This document shows, piece by piece, positions 41,089 to 49,732 of a DNA stretch of 64,000 nt. The stretch's first letter is position 1; each line of letters begins with the position of its first letter. Source of the stretch: Cylindrotheca closterium (taxonomy: Eukaryota; Bacillariophyta; Bacillariophyceae; Bacillariales; Bacillariaceae); contig CAKOGP040001980.1 in NCBI GenBank assembly GCA_933822405.4, forward strand, positions 714,784 to 778,783. The letters are read 5' to 3'. Under the pieces are notes generated by a model. It searched no databases and had not been told where the DNA came from. It saw nothing but the letters and a program-made list of their open reading frames with translations. The position numbers were made by a program, and so were the translations under genes.

Positions 41089-42900
41089 CTAATCTTTTAG
41101 TAGTTCTACTCTACACAGTGGGCACTTATCATTCTTCTTCAGCCACTCATTTATGCATCCGTCGTGAAACACATGGTTGCATTCCGTTGTGATTGGAGCA
41201 CAGATGGTTTCTCCGACAGCATAACACTCCAGGCATATACAACATTCATCCTTTGTGGATGGCTTTCTCCAACTAGATAGACCTTGAGACAAAGAGCCTT
41301 GCCTTTCTCTGATTACTGATGCCACTTCATCATGTGAAGCAGATGGGTGCTCGACGTCAAACTTGGGTGCCAAACTCCTTACACTATTTGCAGTGATGTT
41401 GGATTTGTCTGGCAAGACGGTTTGAAAATAAAACTTTGCGACAAACTTCTCGTAACGGGCATGTTTTTGTACCTCCTCTGTCAACCCTTGACTACTTGCA
41501 TTGTTGTCACGCAGCTGTTGTCGTCTCATCGCCATGGTTTGTTGAACTTCTTGGAGTCGAGAAGATTGGCGTCTTCGGCTCTCGCAAGCGCACAGAATAC
41601 AAATTCCAATGCCTCCAATGAAACCGAGAATTGCTTCAGTCATGGGAAGACTGTTTTGACTTTTGTCTTCTTCATCGCAGTCAAAAAGATCTTTCCAAGC
41701 ATCACTCCATTGGCACACGGTAGAGTTATCAAAAGCAGCAGCTCCCTCAAACATTCTCCCCGCATTAGCCAATCTCGAAATATCCCAGGACGACAAGTCT
41801 TGATTGAAGGAAGATGCATCTTTGAACATTGCATCCGTCCTGAAGACAGAAGAAACGTCCCACAACGACAAGTCTTGATTGAAGGATGATGCGTCGCGGA
41901 ACATTTCTTTCATAATTGTGACAGTAGAAACATCCCATGATGACAAATCTTGGTTGAAGGTTGATGCATCGCGGAACATACTGGACATAGAAGTGACAGA
42001 AGAAACATTCCACGATGACAAGTCTTGGTTGAAGGATGATGCATTGCGGAACATTTCTTCCGTGGTGGTGACAGAAGAAACATTCCATGATGACAAGTCT
42101 TGGTTGAAGGATGATGCATCGCGGAACATACTCGACATGGAATGTACAGCAGAAACGTCCCATGATGACAAATCTTGGTTAAAGGATGATGCATCGCAAA
42201 ACATAGCATCCATAAAAACGACAGAAGAAACATCCCACGGTGACAAGTCTTGGTTGAAGGACGATGCATCGCGAAACATCCAAGTCATGAAGGTGACAGC
42301 AGAAACATCCCACGATGACAAGTCTTGGTTGAAGGATGATGCATTGCGGAACATTTCTGCCGTGGTAGTAACAGAAGAAACATTCCATGATGACAAGTCT
42401 TGGTTGAAGGATGATGCACCGCAGAACGTGCCAATCATCATGGTCACAGAAGAAACATCCCATCCTGACAAGTCTTGATTGAACACAGATGCTTGCTCGA
42501 ACATTCTATTTGTGACACTGACACCAGAAACGTCCCATAATGAAATGTCATCGTTGAAGGATCTTTCATTGTAGAACAAATAAGTCATATCTGTTACGGA
42601 AGAAACACACCATGACCCCATAGGCCATCCGTACTTTTGCACGATGGTGTTGTTGCAATTTTTGTTGTCATTACAACCGTCATCAATAAACTGCTTTACA
42701 GCACTTCGTAGTTCGTCACCCTCACTGAAGCAAGCACATCCATTATCATTGACTCGTTGCGTGATTGAAGAAGGCTGCTGCGCCAAAACATTGTCGTTGG
42801 AACAATTGAATGCGCTCGAAGAAGATACGCTTGTGATAAAGGACATCAGCAAAAGCCACCTGAGGTGATTCGAAAAGACGAGGAACGGAAATCGAACCAT
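41089..42900 (-). CDS. BspA/DUF285-repeat receptor-like protein with cytoplasmic RING-H2 finger
   Basis: Single-exon 603-residue protein from ATG 42900, which begins a signal peptide (VRFPFLVFSNHLRWLLLMSF); an upstream in-frame ATG at 42942 exists. A Cys-rich cap (GCACFSEGDELRSAVKQF) is followed by about eleven 25-residue repeats of the form SSFNQDLSSWDVSSV..M..MFRDA, the DUF285/BspA-like (PARCEL) repeat shared by Mycoplasma, gut bacteria and protists. One membrane helix follows (TEAILGFIGGIGICILCAC), then a cytoplasmic tail ending in a complete RING-H2: CCICLECYAVGE, CNHVFHDGCINEW, CPLCR. This predicts an E3 ubiquitin ligase controlled by an extracellular repeat domain. The near-identical repeats suggest recent expansion or gene conversion. 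A broken copy lies just upstream. Confidence 0.85.
   Translation of the reverse strand: MVRFPFLVFSNHLRWLLLMSFITSVSSSSAFNCSNDNVLAQQPSSITQRVNDNGCACFSEGDELRSAVKQFIDDGCNDNKNCNNTIVQKYGWPMGSWCVSSVTDMTYLFYNERSFNDDISLWDVSGVSVTNRMFEQASVFNQDLSGWDVSSVTMMIGTFCGASSFNQDLSSWNVSSVTTTAEMFRNASSFNQDLSSWDVSAVTFMTWMFRDASSFNQDLSPWDVSSVVFMDAMFCDASSFNQDLSSWDVSAVHSMSSMFRDASSFNQDLSSWNVSSVTTTEEMFRNASSFNQDLSSWNVSSVTSMSSMFRDASTFNQDLSSWDVSTVTIMKEMFRDASSFNQDLSLWDVSSVFRTDAMFKDASSFNQDLSSWDISRLANAGRMFEGAAAFDNSTVCQWSDAWKDLFDCDEEDKSQNSLPMTEAILGFIGGIGICILCACESRRRQSSRLQEVQQTMAMRRQQLRDNNASSQGLTEEVQKHARYEKFVAKFYFQTVLPDKSNITANSVRSLAPKFDVEHPSASHDEVASVIRERQGSLSQGLSSWRKPSTKDECCICLECYAVGETICAPITTECNHVFHDGCINEWLKKNDKCPLCRVELLKD
41740..42566 (-). 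repeat. 75-bp tandem coding repeats (about eleven units)
   Basis: DNA-level tandem array encoding the 25-residue BspA/DUF285 repeats. Units share strings such as TTCAACCAAGACTTGTCATC and vary mainly in the middle codons. The array is prone to unequal exchange, which fits the deletion seen in the neighbouring pseudogene. Confidence 0.85.
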
Positions 42901-43149
42901 TTTGTCTCTGTAAGCGATTGCTTTGAATCGTTGGATCTGCAATTAAAAAATCAATGTAGGGATCCTTCAGCATCCATATTGTATGAGACAAGTGCGATGA
43001 TAGTGCCGGTCGGTACAGCAGTGTGTACTGTATGAAGATGATGATGACGCATATTCTTTGAGTCCTGTCAATTTTGAGTTTGTACATAATTAGTTCCTCT
43101 TGCCGACATTTGTCCAAATCAGTATCGCTGTCCCCATTGTACCGGTACG

Positions 43150-43600
43150 CAACATACTACAATACCCCATACCTTTGGCGATCACGTCGTTGTGTGACCT
43201 TCTCCTGAATGCGTATTATATTCCATATAGATGTATACATATGCTAGCTCATAAGGTTTCAGTGTATTATTCCTCACTCTTGGTAGAAGGCCAACTGGTT
43301 TTTCACACAGAAAACACGTTACAGTGGCAGGAGAATCTAATTGCGCTTTCGCCGCAATACATACGCTCTTTCCAAGTATCACTCCAGTTGCACACTGTAG
43401 AGTTATCGAAAGCAGCAGCCCCTTCAAACATTATGAGCCAACACATTGTTGTTGGAAGAACTGAAGACGCTCAAAGATGATGCGCTTGCAAACGACATCA
43501 GCAAAGAACAGCCAATAGTCGAAAAGAATTGGAACGGAACTGGGACCATTTTAACTATGTAAGCGAGGGTTTTGAATAGATGGAAACGCAATGAAACTTC
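43150..43600 (-). pseudogene. Internally deleted copy of the BspA-repeat/RING gene
   Basis: Sequence at 43150-43310 matches the 3' flank of the intact gene (40915-41070; shared CACGTCGTTGTGTGACCTT and ATAGATGTATACATATGCTA). At 43360-43435 the minus strand still encodes MFEGAAAFDNSTVC.WSD.WK, the end of the repeat domain. At 43436-43546 it encodes the signal peptide region (MVPVPFQFFSTIGCSLLMSF) and NNNVLA, then runs into a stop. All full repeats, the membrane helix and the RING are gone, through at least two deletions and a frame change. Upstream sequence (43600-43840) also resembles the upstream flank of the intact gene (42950-43110), so a whole gene plus flanks was tandemly duplicated and then eroded. 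Confidence 0.85.
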
Positions 43601-43946
43601 TGTGTAGGTGCTACTCCGGCATTCATATCGTTGTAATGCAATGATATTATTGTGAAGAAGCCGCGTAGTCTTTTGGTCTCAGTTTTAAAACTGCACAGTT
43701 TTAAAATTGTGTGTCACAGTCCTGATCTGCTGTATGCAAGATAATGTATTTAGATCAAGAACGCATCATCACATTGTAGCGCGTGTGGACCTCTTGCGTA
43801 CATACATGTTTAGTTCCTCTTTGCCGACTAATCTGTCTAAAAAAACCGTTGCTATCGAAAAAATTTGAATTCCATGCAACCAAGACACTCCACACAAAAT
43901 ACCATCATTCACTGCCAACAACAGCAGCACGGTCAAAATCTCAAGG

Positions 43947-46437
43947 ATGGTCTTCAATCTCTCATCGAAGGCTGCATGCCTTTTGCTTTTGCTCGGGACA
44001 AACTGGGACCAGCATGTTGTTCGAGGATCTATGGTTTCCGATATGTTCAGGTAAGAAGCTATCTCCTTGTTGTTGTCTCGTCATGATTTGCCCAATCGTC
44101 GGCGATTAGCTTGCTTTGTCACTGGATTCCATCTCTGACGCACGCACCTTGTATTCAAAAAACTTAGTGATCCTGAAATCAATACTCAGGAATGGGTCCT
44201 GCAGATGATCAACGTAGCACCTGTTTGGGAGCAAGGTATTTTCGGTAATGGAGTTCGAGTTCGTGTCAATGATTATGGTATCGATGCTGGGCACGAGGAG
44301 TTTCAGGGTCGTTTTGACGCAGATGCTTCCTGTGCACTACACGAAGCTAGCTTTAACCCAGAAATTGATGGTGTTGACCAACATGGAACGATTGTCGCTT
44401 CGATCATTGGTGCTGGTGGGAACAACAATCAATGTGGTACAGGAATTGCACCACAGGTGACACTTTCTTCGTGTATTGCCGCAGGAGAGAACCCTGATAA
44501 CACTGTGTACGATAATACTTGGATAAGCCACAAGGTGGATCAAATGGATGTCTCGCAGAACGCGTATGGTTTCCGCCATTGCAGAAGAGGAGGCCTCTCC
44601 TCATCGAACGGTGAATTTGTAAACACTGGAACGTGTCCTTTCAAGTTCCGACCCGGAATGACCATCATTGGAGGAGCAGCACAGAACTACACTCATCCGT
44701 GTGATATTTGCGAATTTCCTTCGGATTTCTTGAGCTTTGAATGTCGCAGAGCCATTTCTCGTCACTGTTACTACCATTTTGATGGCGAAGTGGAAGTCTG
44801 CTCAGAGCTTCTTTCCGGACTCACGCAGGGAGGACAGTGCACATTCTTGGACCAATTGGACGACATGGAGGCGGCGTTCGACGTTGGTGCGCAACAAGGC
44901 CGAGATGGCAAGGGTATTGTGTACGTTTTCTCTGCAGGAAACGACTTCATGCACGGTGGTGACACTAACTATGCTGGACGATACCAATCACGATACGTGA
45001 TTTATGCCGGAGCCGTTGGCCCAGATGGCAAGCATGCCAAATACTCCCGTGGAGGTGCATCTCTATTTGTAACTGCCCCAGCGGGAGATATCGAGACAAA
45101 CTTTACCTATTCCGTAGCCATGGGCGATGGTGGATGCCAGACTGGTCTCTCTGGGACATCTACTTCATCTGCAGTTGTCTCTGGTGTAGTTGCATTGATC
45201 CTTGAAGCAAATCCTGATCTGACTTGGCGTGATGTTCAAGGCGTTCTTGCCAGAACCTCCAAACCAGTTGTGCAAACGAACCTGATTGAGAAGACCGAGA
45301 CGTTTAACGGTGCCGGCTTGTACCATTCAAACCTCCATGGATTCGGTATTGTTGATGCCGCGGCAGCGGTTTCAAGAGCACAGAACTGGGTTCCTTTCGG
45401 TCCAGAGCTACAACTTACTGCAATCTCAGACGCTTTTGAACTGGTTATTGGGGACGACCCAAATAGCCCGCTTGTTACTGAAGTGGAGATTCAATCGACG
45501 GGAACTCCTACTATCGTTGAGAATGTTGTTGTATCGATATGGATGAAGCACTTATCCAGAGGGCACCTCGAAATCAAGTTGATCTCTCCGGATGGAACTG
45601 AATCCATTTTGGCTCCAGGCTTGAGACCAGAGAACAGCCAAGGTAACGATATCGAGCCATGGGTTCTTCGAACTGTAAGATCATGGGGAGAGAAAGCCGA
45701 GGGAACTTGGAAGCTGTCCGTTGCCGATCTAGTTGAAGGCGATGTCAACCAATGTGTTGACTATGGTGACTGGACGATGGATGGTCTTGGGTTGACCTTT
45801 GATTGTGCGTATCTTGAGTACTTCCCTACCTTTTACGACGAAGCCTTTCAACAGTTCTTGGTGGACTTGTTTGAGGGAGGTACAGTTGCCGGTTGCTGTG
45901 CCTGCGGTGGTGGTGTGACTACCGATGGTGCTTGCGCTGATGAAGTCGGACTCGAGGCTCAATGTAACATGACAGTAGCCGAAGGCGTGTGCTACGATGG
46001 AGGACTGGACAGGTGAGTTAGTTCCATTACGATGAACCATGGGCTTTGTGATGTTTACAAAAGAAGTTCGACAATCTCACGCTTTTCAATTCGTCAGTGC
46101 CTACGAATTCTTTGAAGCCAAAAGTCCATCGAACGGCAAATCTGCCCGGGAATCGTGCTGCCTTTTGGGCGGTGGTATTGTACATGAGGATATCAACGCA
46201 TTCCGTGATGAGCTAATCGGGTGGAAAATCGACGTTTTTGGCCATGAACAGGTCGATACTCCAGCCCCAACCAAGGCCCCAGCTGCAGTGGTACCCACAC
46301 TTTTCCCCACCGTGTCCACAACAGACTCTCCTGGTGGAGAAACACAATCTCGGGATATTGGTTCCTCCGCACCCTCGTCGTTGTCTCTCGCATTACTGTT
46401 CACGATTGTGACTGCTGCTGCTTCACTTGTTCTCTAA
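43947..46437 (+). CDS. Kexin/furin-like subtilisin protease with P-domain and GPI-like C-terminus
   Basis: Three exons (43947-44050, 44168-46012, 46098-46437; introns 117 and 85 bp) give 762 residues. Exon 1 supplies ATG and a signal peptide (MVFNLSSKAACLLLLLGTNW). The join restores S-DPEINTQEW, the DP..Q.W start seen in proprotein convertases. Catalytic residues are D70 (VNDYGID), H107 (DQHGTIVAS) and S366 (LSGTSTSSA), with the oxyanion Asn in VFSAGND. A Cys-rich insertion sits between His and Asn. A P-domain (VSIWMKHLSRGHLEIKLISP) follows, then Cys-rich segments, a Thr/Pro stretch and a hydrophobic C-terminus without basic tail (SLSLALLFTIVTAAASLVL) that suggests GPI anchoring. There is almost no room for the usual inhibitory pro-domain of about 80 residues. 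Probably a surface or secretory-route processing protease. Confidence 0.84.
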
Positions 46438-46681
46438 AAGATATTGATTTTCATGTTAACACGATACTGCCTCAGAAATGGTAGATGAGCTATCTGACAT
46501 GCCCAGCTCTATGCAATCACTAGTAGTAGACATATCATGCTATTTATACGGTATCCCTGCAGTTTTTATTTATTCCAAACTTCGCGCTAAACTGGCACAT
46601 CCGGGTTTCTGACACAATTTCAAAATCATTGCACTATTTCATCATTGCATTGCATTCGTTGAGTAATACACCAACACGACA

Positions 46682-48895
46682 ATGAGTGAGAGAAAGAAGC
46701 CAAGACAAGCTACGCTTTTCTCCTTCTTCCGTCAACCATCAAAGGAGAAGAAAGACCAAAGTTTTGCAGAGAAATCAAAGAAGACGCCCTGGAAGAGAAA
46801 TGAGAAACAAGCGCAGCAACCGAGTGTTACAAGCAATCATGATTATCATGATGCTTCGTCGCCGACCACAACAGATGTTCGAGCACGACCTGTTGTCTCT
46901 CCCATTGAGGCAACCATTGACAACGATAATACCATGCGTGATACCAATACTCGAAAGAGACCAAGACCAAAGCCATCCGCCGCCAAACAGTATCGACTAG
47001 ATGGAGTGCAATCAATTTCGTCGAACCAGCACAGCCCATTCAAGTTAAACGAGTTGGGTCTGACTGGCAACGACAAGCTGAAACAGTCCAAGGATGATAG
47101 TTCACAGCAGCAAGATGAGGTTTCTACTGTCACCAATCCGATTCAAAATCAAAGCGAGGAAAACGTGTCCAGCGATGATGATTCCGAAAATGATGAAACG
47201 GAAGGAATGTCTGCCTACGAACTCTTGCGCCAACGAAACATTGAACGAAATAATGCCCGCTTGGCAAGTTTGGGGCTGTTAAACTCGGCATCCTTGGAAT
47301 CAGTGAAGCAACAAACGAAGAAGAAACCCCGTCGAGCCAGGAAAACGCCTAGCACGGCCAAGGCTCCTTGCATACCCACTCGAAGGTCCACACGGTCAAG
47401 ACGAAATGTATTGGACGCTACAGCAGCTGCCACTGCATGTCTAGACATTGTCACTGAAGAATCATCACACAATGCAGATGACAAAGCGGTGGAACAAGAA
47501 GAGGAGGAAACCTATACCGTGTCACCTCTTTTGCAATATGCCATGGGGGTAGAATCATCAACATCTTCATCATCAAGCAAGACAACAACAAATGGAAGCG
47601 TCGATTTCCCTAGTAATGATTGTGCTACTACGTCAGTTTTAGATTGTGGTGTCACATCTACTACAACAAACACTACCACTATTGTTGGAACAGACTGCTC
47701 ATCATCATCTCTTCACCCCATGGGTCCAAGATTGGTTCCACCCACGGGTCTGAAAGCCATTTATTCGCTCGACTTTTCGGAACCCTTTCACAGCCATCAT
47801 CCTACGTGGCTGGTGGGTGCTGGAAAAGCAGGAATTGTTGCCCTTTGGGACTGCAATGGTAATGATAATGGAGGTTGGTCTTCCACTAGGGCACACAACA
47901 ACGAAATGGGCCAAGAAGAAACAGAATGCATTGACCCAGCTCTTACATGGAAGGCACACAATGGGCGCTGGATTGCTGAAGCTCGGTTCTTGCCGTCCAT
48001 GGCATCATCTTTGACGAGTCCCTCTCGACTTGTCACTGCCGCCAATGATGGCAAGCTTTGTCTGTGGGATTTGTCAACGGTATCCGTTCGGTCGGGAGCA
48101 CCCAAATTGTTGAGTCAATCGGGTGCCGATTTGCACACGAGCGGCATTTTTGCCATGGATGTAGCAACATGGTCATCATCGTCCAGTGATGAAATAATGA
48201 TCGCAACGGGATCCAAAGACAAGTCCGTGGCGCTTTCGGTCCTTGGAGGAGGAGCATCCAACAATGACTTTCGGCCCATTTGGAAATCCAACGTTCCTAC
48301 GGCCAAAGTAGGTGCAGTGAGACTCCATCCCACTCGCAGTTCCATTCTGGCGTCGGCATCCGATGACGACTTGGTATCTGTTCACGACTACAAATGTGGG
48401 GAACAGAATGGATTGGTCGTCCAACTGGAAAATGCACACCATCGACCCCATTCGGTGGTCTGGGATCCACAACATTCCGACCTGTTAATGACAGCTGGGC
48501 TGGACAAGGAAATTAAGATTTGGGACATTCGTTCCACCAAAGAACCAATCGTTGTGCTGCATGGTCATGTTCCAGAGAATACACCGAGGTGCAAGCGGAT
48601 TCATCATCCAACCTTTTATTATCCTGAGAGAAGAAGAAGAGATGACGGCGCCAGCTCGTTTGTTTTGTCGGGTGGAGAGCGCAGTCAGGCTCTGTCCATG
48701 TTTCATCACGATGTGCCTGCCAAAGAAGACAAAAGGGAAATCTCTTCTAGAATGTTGTATTCGAGAGGAAAGTTGCCGGTTGATTGTGGTGATGCCGGTT
48801 GCATTGCTGTGAATGACAACAAGGTTGCCGTTTCGGTTGACGGCGGTGAAATCTTGATTCTTTCTCCAATCTATCACGACGACAAGAAGCAATGA
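46682..48895 (+). CDS. PIP-box WD40 protein of the WDR76/CMR1-DDB2 type
   Basis: Single-exon 737-residue protein. The N-terminus carries a PCNA-interaction motif, QATLFSFF (residues 9-16; Qxx(L)xxFF). A Lys/Arg/Ser-rich region and an acidic stretch follow, then MSAYELLRQRNIERNNARLASLGL, typical of the WDR76/CMR1 family. WD40 repeats run from about residue 350 to the end: VGAGKAGIVALWDC, RLVTAANDGKLCLWDLS, ILASASDDDLVSVHDY and LLMTAGLDKEIKIWDIR. Family members bind damaged or replicating chromatin and serve as ubiquitin-ligase or protein-quality adaptors in the nucleus. DDB2 is the main alternative. The PIP box suggests recruitment to PCNA on DNA. Confidence 0.82.
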   Translation: MSERKKPRQATLFSFFRQPSKEKKDQSFAEKSKKTPWKRNEKQAQQPSVTSNHDYHDASSPTTTDVRARPVVSPIEATIDNDNTMRDTNTRKRPRPKPSAAKQYRLDGVQSISSNQHSPFKLNELGLTGNDKLKQSKDDSSQQQDEVSTVTNPIQNQSEENVSSDDDSENDETEGMSAYELLRQRNIERNNARLASLGLLNSASLESVKQQTKKKPRRARKTPSTAKAPCIPTRRSTRSRRNVLDATAAATACLDIVTEESSHNADDKAVEQEEEETYTVSPLLQYAMGVESSTSSSSSKTTTNGSVDFPSNDCATTSVLDCGVTSTTTNTTTIVGTDCSSSSLHPMGPRLVPPTGLKAIYSLDFSEPFHSHHPTWLVGAGKAGIVALWDCNGNDNGGWSSTRAHNNEMGQEETECIDPALTWKAHNGRWIAEARFLPSMASSLTSPSRLVTAANDGKLCLWDLSTVSVRSGAPKLLSQSGADLHTSGIFAMDVATWSSSSSDEIMIATGSKDKSVALSVLGGGASNNDFRPIWKSNVPTAKVGAVRLHPTRSSILASASDDDLVSVHDYKCGEQNGLVVQLENAHHRPHSVVWDPQHSDLLMTAGLDKEIKIWDIRSTKEPIVVLHGHVPENTPRCKRIHHPTFYYPERRRRDDGASSFVLSGGERSQALSMFHHDVPAKEDKREISSRMLYSRGKLPVDCGDAGCIAVNDNKVAVSVDGGEILILSPIYHDDKKQ

Positions 48896-49732
48896 AAAAT
48901 AGGAGTTAGTTTTCAATCATTCAATCTGTCGATACGATTGACTGCAAAATTCAGATAAGAAGAGGTTGCAGATGTTATGATGAATGATTGATTCGTATCA
49001 ATAGCTCACAGCCGCCATCTGTTGACACAAAAGTTTAAAAATGCACTATTAGAAATACTGTTACCAGCAGCCCTGCAAATTTCAAATAAAAAAAAGAACT
49101 CATCACTCTTGTTTCGTACTATACTGTACCCGGTAGCAACAGATGGTGATGGGATCTCATTCGGACGAGTTCACGGTACCTAAACCTCCATCTGTTGATG
49201 CAAGTTTGAATTTGTTTTTTAGTAGAAATACTGATGGTTCGTTCGTCAGTTTTTCTGTTCTAAAAACTGAAAGCCAGATGGCCATCTGGCCGAAACGTAC
49301 TTCCACTTTGTGTTGAGGGAGCAGATGGACATGGGAGTTGCATTACGTAGTCACTCAAAAAATTGCACTTATCGACGCACACGGCTTACTGCAACTTTGT
49401 ACGTGTCACTTTCTCCAAACGAACATCTGTTTGCAATGATTAAAAAACCTGACAGATGGTTAGTTTCCATGTTCTGGACTCATCTACGATTTTAGACGGA
49501 TTCGGCTTTCCGAGACATCTGTCTGTCCCCGAAAAGAGAAGCAAAGGCTGCAACGACCCATCACCCATATCATCAACTGATTCAATCGCCTTATCAAGAC
49601 TTATCTTCATTGATGACATAAAACACGAATAAGTACAAGTACACAAATACAATTCAAAGAAACAATATATTTCAATCATCACTTGATTACAGTAATCTTA
49701 AGAACGAAGCAACGAAACTAACGACAAACCGA
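48896..49732. other. Upstream interval of the bHLH-PAS gene
   Basis: About 840 bp without a gene. Besides the E-box cluster listed next, a loosely repeated segment occurs twice: CCATCTGTTGA...TTAGAAATACTG near 49015-49065 and CCATCTGTTGA...AGTAGAAATACTG near 49188-49232. Confidence 0.6.
48969..49521. promoter_or_regulatory. Cluster of ten CAGATG/CATCTG E-boxes upstream of the bHLH-PAS gene
   Basis: CAGATG or its complement starts at 48969, 49016, 49140, 49189, 49275, 49283, 49322, 49424, 49453 and 49516, ten copies in 553 bp. Chance expectation for one hexamer on both strands over that length is about 0.3. Many share the wider form ACAGATGG. Two are fused in a perfect palindrome CCAGATGGCCATCTGG (49274-49289). 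E-boxes (CANNTG) are the DNA targets of bHLH factors, and the next gene downstream encodes one, which suggests feedback on its own promoter. The binding itself is inferred. Confidence 0.7.

Noticed and set aside
41879..42478. 199-codon plus-strand frame with regular repeats
   Set aside because: It is the reverse of the BspA 75-bp repeats. The repeat pattern comes from the real minus-strand gene.
41740..42566. Regularly spaced repeats that at first look like a CRISPR array
   Set aside because: The units are in-frame 75-bp coding repeats translating to DUF285 modules, without unique spacers of constant size.
43783..44109. 108-codon frame upstream of the protease
   Set aside because: A different frame in the same stretch gives ATG 43947, a signal peptide and a correct splice into the convertase domain.
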